64,000 nucleotides of DNA, taken from the NCBI RefSeq assembly GCF_020400825.1, contig NZ_JAINVH010000010.1, positions 62,001-126,000 of the forward strand. Direction: 5' to 3'. The position numbers and the translations under genes were made by a program. This DNA comes from Streptomyces sp. HPF1205 (GTDB taxonomy: Bacteria > Actinomycetota > Actinomycetes > Streptomycetales > Streptomycetaceae). Every line of letters starts with the position of its first letter. The stretch's first letter is position 1. Under the pieces are notes generated by a model. It saw only the letters and a list, made by a program, of their open reading frames with translations, was not told the origin of the DNA and searched no databases. This document shows, piece after piece, positions 60,563 to 64,000 of this stretch.

Positions 60563-62188
60563 ATGGCCGCACAGATGGACACACCGCAGCCCGGGGCCGC
60601 CCGTCCGGCCGGCTCCCCGTCCGGGAACCGCCTGAGCCGGCGCACCGCGGTCGGGCTGCTCGGCACGGCGGGGGCGGGGGCGGTCGCGGGCCCGCTGCTG
60701 ACGGCGGGTCAGGCAGCGGCGGCGCCGGCCGGCGCGCCGGCCTTCCACCCGACGCCCGACGCGAGCGGCGCGGCCCCGGTGCAGGGCCTCCACCTGACCT
60801 TCGGCAAGGACCCGGCCACCCAGATGGTGGTGTCCTGGATCACCGACGCCCCCGTGCGGCGCCCGCGGGTGCTGTACGGCACCTTGGCGCACGGCCTGGG
60901 ATCCGGCGCCCCGGCCACGACCCGCAGCTACAGCGACGGCAAGTCCGGCCGCACGGTGTACGTCCACCACGCCGCCCTGTCCCGGCTGAGCCCGGGCACC
61001 ACGTACCTGTACCTGGTCTCGCACGACGGGGCGACGCCCGACAGCGGCACCTTCACCACGGCTCCGCGCGGCCGGGTGCCGCTGACGTTCACCAGCTTCG
61101 GCGACCAGTCCACTCCCGAGGTGTCGTGGACCGCGGCCGGCGCGGTGGGCCTGGACGCCAACGTCGCGCCGGCCAGCAAGGACATCGTCACCGGCATCGA
61201 GCAGGTGGCGCCGCTGTTCCACCTGCTCAACGGTGACCTGTGCTACGCCAACCTGGACGTGGACCGGGTGCGCACCTGGAACAACTTCTTCACCAACAAC
61301 AGCCGTTCGGCCCGTTTCCGCCCGTGGATGCCGGCCGCCGGCAACCACGAGATCGAGAGCGGCAACGGCCCGATCGGCATGGGCGCGTACCAGACGTACT
61401 TCGAGCTGCCCTCGGACGAGACCGACGAGGAGCTGTCCGGCCTGTGGTACGCGTTCACGGCCGGTTCCGTGCGGGTGATCGTGCTGCAGAACGACGACAA
61501 CTGCCTGCAGGACGGCGGCGACGTCTACATCAACGGCTACTCCGGCGGGCGCCAGCTCGCCTTCCTGGAGCGGGAGCTGAGGGCGGCACGCGCGGACCGG
61601 GGCGTCGACTGGGTCGTCGTGGCCATGCACCAGGTGATGGTCTCCTCGGCGGACTTCAACGGCTCGGACCTGGGGTTGCGTGCCAAGTACGGCCCGCTGT
61701 TCGACCGTTACGGCGTGGACCTGGTGGTCTGCGGCCACGAGCACCACTACGAGCGGTCGCTGGCGGTGCGCGGCGTGCTCGGCGGCAGCGAGACGCTCAC
61801 CCCGAGCCCCGTCTCGGCCGCGACCGACGACATCGACACGGGCCTGGGCACCGTGCACATGGTGCTCGGCGGCGGCGGCGTGTCCGGGACGAGCAACCAG
61901 ACGTTCTACAAGGACGGCAGCGCGAAGGTCATCACCGCGGTGTCGGCGACGCCCGGTGCCAACGGCAAGCGCGCCGCGACCTACGTCAAGGAGCAGGCGG
62001 TGTGGAGCGCGGTCCGCGACGTGGACCACCCGTACGGCTTCGCCGCGTTCACGGTGGACCCCGGCCGCTTCCCCGGCGACACCACCCGGCTGCACGTCAC
62101 GTACTACAACGTGAACAAGCCGAACGGCGAGCTGTCGGTCTTCGAGCGTTTCACCCTGCACCGCAAGCGGTCCGACGGCGGCCGCTGA
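60563..62188 (+). CDS. Tat-exported purple-acid-phosphatase-like metallophosphoesterase
   Basis: 541 aa. Tat signal NRLSRRTAVGLLGTAGAGAVAG ending near QAAAAPAG. N-terminal FnIII-like domain about 65-170 (LHLTFGKDPATQMVVSWITD, YVHHAALSRLSPGTTYLYLV). Metallophosphoesterase about 175-480: FTSFGDQS (D), LLNGDLCYANLD (GDLxY), AAGNHEIE (GNHE), VVAMHQVMVSS and VVCGHEHHYERS (GHxH). Dinuclear metal centre, releases phosphate from organic esters. ATG 60563 after CAGGGAG. Divergent from phospholipase C. Confidence 0.93.
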   Translation: MAAQMDTPQPGAARPAGSPSGNRLSRRTAVGLLGTAGAGAVAGPLLTAGQAAAAPAGAPAFHPTPDASGAAPVQGLHLTFGKDPATQMVVSWITDAPVRRPRVLYGTLAHGLGSGAPATTRSYSDGKSGRTVYVHHAALSRLSPGTTYLYLVSHDGATPDSGTFTTAPRGRVPLTFTSFGDQSTPEVSWTAAGAVGLDANVAPASKDIVTGIEQVAPLFHLLNGDLCYANLDVDRVRTWNNFFTNNSRSARFRPWMPAAGNHEIESGNGPIGMGAYQTYFELPSDETDEELSGLWYAFTAGSVRVIVLQNDDNCLQDGGDVYINGYSGGRQLAFLERELRAARADRGVDWVVVAMHQVMVSSADFNGSDLGLRAKYGPLFDRYGVDLVVCGHEHHYERSLAVRGVLGGSETLTPSPVSAATDDIDTGLGTVHMVLGGGGVSGTSNQTFYKDGSAKVITAVSATPGANGKRAATYVKEQAVWSAVRDVDHPYGFAAFTVDPGRFPGDTTRLHVTYYNVNKPNGELSVFERFTLHRKRSDGGR

Positions 62189-62200
62189 GCCCTGCCGCGG

Positions 62201-62230
62201 CCGGGGGGCGGCATGGGGGCCGCCCCCCGG
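62201..62230 (+). terminator. Terminator after the phosphatase gene
   Basis: A 12-bp stem (62201-62212 with 62219-62230) and 6-nt loop, 13 bp past the stop codon. Confidence 0.8.
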
Positions 62231-62333
62231 CGGAGGGGCACCGTCCTGGCGGGTGGCGGGCGCCGGTTCTCCGGCGGTCCGCCGCCCGCCCGTTCTTTCC
62301 GGTGGAATCCCCGGTGGCCTTCCACCCGCCTGT

Positions 62334-62356
62334 ATACCGAGTATTGTACGGGGTAT
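62334..62356 (+). promoter_or_regulatory. Dyad upstream of the PadR gene
   Basis: ATACC (62334-62338) and GGTAT (62352-62356) form an interrupted dyad around the AT-richest stretch of the interval (GTATTGTAC), ending 23 nt before the GTG start. PadR regulators usually repress their own operon from such a site; the TATTGT inside could be the -10. Confidence 0.5.
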
Positions 62357-62378
62357 TCAGGCGAAGGAGGGGATCGCG

Positions 62379-62966
62379 GTGAGCGTGCGCCACGCGTTGC
62401 TCGCCCTGCTCGGCGAGGGGCCGAAGTACGGGCTGCGGCTACGTCAGGAGTTCGAGGCGAGGACCGGCGAGGTCTGGCCGCTGAACGTCGGCCAGGTGTA
62501 CTCGACGATGCAGCGGCTGGAGCGGGACGGCCTGGTGGAGTGCGACCCGGAGGACGCCGCGCGGCCCGGCCCGCAGCGCACCTACCGCATCACCGAGGCG
62601 GGCGCCGAGGAGCTGGCGGCGTGGCTGCGCACCCCGCCGGCCGACGACGCCCCGCCTCGCGACGAGCTGGTGATCAAGGTGCTGGTGGCGCTGCGGCTGC
62701 CGGGCGCCGACCTGCCCGCGCTCCTGCAGACCCACCGCAACCACACCATCGTCCGCATGCAGCACTTCACCCGCCTCAAGGAGCACGCCGCCGACGACCT
62801 GGCGCTGCTCATGGTCGCCGACGCGCAGCTCTACCGGCTCGAAGCGGTGGTCCGCTGGCTCGACGCGACCCAGGCGCGGCTGCGCCACCGCACCCCGCCG
62901 GGCCCCGCGCCCTCCCAGCGCCCGGCGGCCGGGGCTCCCGTCCCGCCCGAGGGAGCCGTGCGATGA
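62379..62966 (+). CDS. PadR-family transcriptional regulator
   Basis: 195 aa from GTG 62379, with AAGGAGGGG ahead. Winged helix: HALLALLGEGPKYGLRLRQEFEARTGEVWPLNVGQVYSTMQRLERDGLVE and TYRITEAGAEELAAWL; C-terminal helical dimerisation region about 95-170. Stop overlaps the ATP-binding gene (ATGA). PadR proteins next to ABC exporters normally repress them until a drug or lipid ligand binds. Confidence 0.93.
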   Translation: MSVRHALLALLGEGPKYGLRLRQEFEARTGEVWPLNVGQVYSTMQRLERDGLVECDPEDAARPGPQRTYRITEAGAEELAAWLRTPPADDAPPRDELVIKVLVALRLPGADLPALLQTHRNHTIVRMQHFTRLKEHAADDLALLMVADAQLYRLEAVVRWLDATQARLRHRTPPGPAPSQRPAAGAPVPPEGAVR

Positions 62967-63697
62967 GCGCGGCGCCGCCCCTGGAACTGCGGGGGGTGTC
63001 GAAGACGTACGGGGACGGGGCCGCGGCCGTGCGCGCGCTCGCCGAGGTCGACCTGTCGGTCGAGGCCGGCGAGATGGTGGCCGTCATGGGACCCAGCGGG
63101 TCGGGCAAGTCCACGCTGCTGACCATCGCCGGCAGCCTGGAGGAGCCCACGACGGGCGAGGTGTTCGTCGAGGGCACCGCGCTGTCCGGGCTGAGCCGGG
63201 GCGAGCGCGCCGGGCTGCGCCGCCGCCGCATCGGCTACGTCTTCCAGGACTTCAACCTGCTGCCGGGGCTGACCGCGGTGGAGAACGTCGCCATGCCGCT
63301 GGAACTGGACGGGGTGAGGTCCCGGGCGGCCCGCCGGGCGGGGCTGCGCGCCCTGGCCGAGCTGGACCTCGCCGACCGCGCCGACAGCTTCCCCGACGAG
63401 CTGTCCGGCGGCCAGCGCCAGCGGGTGGCGCTGGCCCGGGCCCTGGTGGGCGAGCGCCGGCTGCTGCTGGCCGACGAGCCGACCGGCGCCCTCGACTCCG
63501 GCGCCGGGGAGGGCGTGATGCGGCTGATCCGCGCCGCCTGCCGGTCCGGCGCCGCGGCCGTCCTGGTCACCCACGACGCCCAACTCGCCTCGTGGGCCGA
63601 CCGGGTGGTCTTCGTGCGCGACGGTGGGATCGTCGACTCCACCCGCCCCCTCGCGGGACCCGAGTCGCTCCTGGCGTCCGGTGGGGAGGAGTCGTGA
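62963..63697 (+). CDS. ABC transporter ATP-binding protein (MacB/LolD type)
   Basis: 244 aa. Walker A GPSGSGKST, Q-loop VFQDFNLLPGLTAVENVAMPLEL, signature LSGGQRQRVALARAL, Walker B LLLADEPTGALDS, H-loop VTHDAQLASWADRV. The NLLPxLTxxENVxxPL segment and ALDS are typical of ATPases that pair with FtsX/MacB-like permeases, which is what follows (GTGA overlap). Probably exports or extracts a hydrophobic compound or peptide. Confidence 0.95.
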   Translation: MSAAPPLELRGVSKTYGDGAAAVRALAEVDLSVEAGEMVAVMGPSGSGKSTLLTIAGSLEEPTTGEVFVEGTALSGLSRGERAGLRRRRIGYVFQDFNLLPGLTAVENVAMPLELDGVRSRAARRAGLRALAELDLADRADSFPDELSGGQRQRVALARALVGERRLLLADEPTGALDSGAGEGVMRLIRAACRSGAAAVLVTHDAQLASWADRVVFVRDGGIVDSTRPLAGPESLLASGGEES

Positions 63698-64000
63698 CGG
63701 CCGTGCGGACCGCGCCCGGCCCGGTCGGCGGGCGCTCGCGGACGCACGGCGGGCTGCCCGCGCGGGTGGCCGTGGTCCGCTGGTCGTGGCGGCTGCTGCG
63801 CCGCGAATGGCGCCGCCAGGCACTGCTGCTCGCGCTCCTGGTGACAACGGTCGCCGGCGCGGTGTGCGGGCTCGTCGCGGTGGACGCGTACCAGTACAGC
63901 CCGGTCGGGACCTTCGGGTCGGCGCGGCAACTGGTGCGCCTCGACGCGGGCGACGACGGCCGGCGGACGCTGGAGGCGCGGATCGCGTCCGCGCGCTCGA
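63694..64000 (+). CDS. ABC transporter permease, FtsX-like (partial, runs off the edge)
   Basis: The first 102 codons only, from GTG 63694 overlapping the ATPase stop. A basic cytosolic start (RVAVVRWSWRLLRREWRRQ) leads into the first membrane helix ALLLALLVTTVAGAVCGLVAV, then an extracellular stretch. This fits the large FtsX-type permeases of streptomycetes that contain two four-helix FtsX units. The remainder is outside the window. Confidence 0.85.
   Translation, partial: MTAVRTAPGPVGGRSRTHGGLPARVAVVRWSWRLLRREWRRQALLLALLVTTVAGAVCGLVAVDAYQYSPVGTFGSARQLVRLDAGDDGRRTLEARIASARS

Overview
This is a chromosomal window from a high-GC Gram-positive bacterium, almost certainly a member of the Streptomycetaceae. 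Signs of that are the very high GC, frequent GTG starts, a chaplin gene, Tat-dependent secreted hydrolases, tandem CebR-type operators and many families typical of streptomycetes (CYTH/CHAD, DUF2795, AI-2E, XRE/MmyB regulator divergent from an SDR, three-gene sdhCAB). I see no rRNA, tRNA, CRISPR, transposase or prophage module. It looks like ordinary chromosome-arm or core-flank DNA carrying many one- to four-gene transcription units.

Layout. 1-4.3 kb: end of a dTDP-rhamnose unit (rmlB-rmlD); a stand-alone short alanyl-tRNA-synthetase-like gene preceded by an Ala-rich 20-codon ORF and a GAAA-loop hairpin; a small membrane protein; an argJ remnant; a secreted G1 glutamic peptidase. 4.3-12.7 kb: a two-domain VOC protein, NAD kinase, cyclophilin, zinc-ribbon protein, a cysteine-nucleophile alpha/beta hydrolase, a NUDIX-like DUF4916 protein, a CYTH-CHAD protein, a HAD phosphatase and a DUF2795 protein. 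12.7-22.3 kb: a secreted alpha/beta hydrolase, the disaccharide phosphorolysis pair (beta-phosphoglucomutase plus GH65 phosphorylase), CorA, and a three-subunit molybdenum hydroxylase. 22.5-29.5 kb: zinc alcohol dehydrogenase, a CBM2-bearing clan-A glycoside hydrolase under two CebR boxes, a hemerythrin-like protein, a PHP-domain protein, a GH25 lysozyme and a DUF4232 lipoprotein.

29.6-40.5 kb: a FAD-Rieske oxidoreductase, a PRC-barrel/small membrane protein/DedA operon, 6-phosphogluconate dehydrogenase, a short chaplin, an RsbW-like ATPase, GlgX, an AI-2E family permease and a glycosyltransferase. 40.4-50 kb: a P1 aminopeptidase translationally coupled to a 27-aa ORF, RidA, a secreted DNRLRE protein, a lipoprotein, a BenE transporter, a MmyB-type regulator with its divergent SDR, a sugar O-acetyltransferase and a DUF427 protein. 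50-56.7 kb: an OtrA/TetM-like ribosomal protection GTPase with an overlapping upstream ORF, then sdhCAB and a divergent LysR regulator with an ATAG-N7-CTAT dyad between them. 56.7-64 kb: a cupin/AraC divergent pair, a divergent pair of Tat-exported phosphate-releasing enzymes (phospholipase C and a purple-acid-phosphatase-like enzyme), and a PadR-ABC transporter operon that runs off the right edge.

Recurring themes are carbon storage and disaccharide use (GlgX, GH65 and beta-PGM, gnd), extracellular polymer and phosphate scavenging (GH with CBM2, PLC, phosphatase, G1 peptidase), and translation-linked control: three genes (AlaRS-like, P1 peptidase, OtrA-like) are preceded or overlapped by short ORFs with good ribosome binding sites. 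The AlaRS-like gene with its apparent alanine-codon leader is the most promising candidate for something undescribed.
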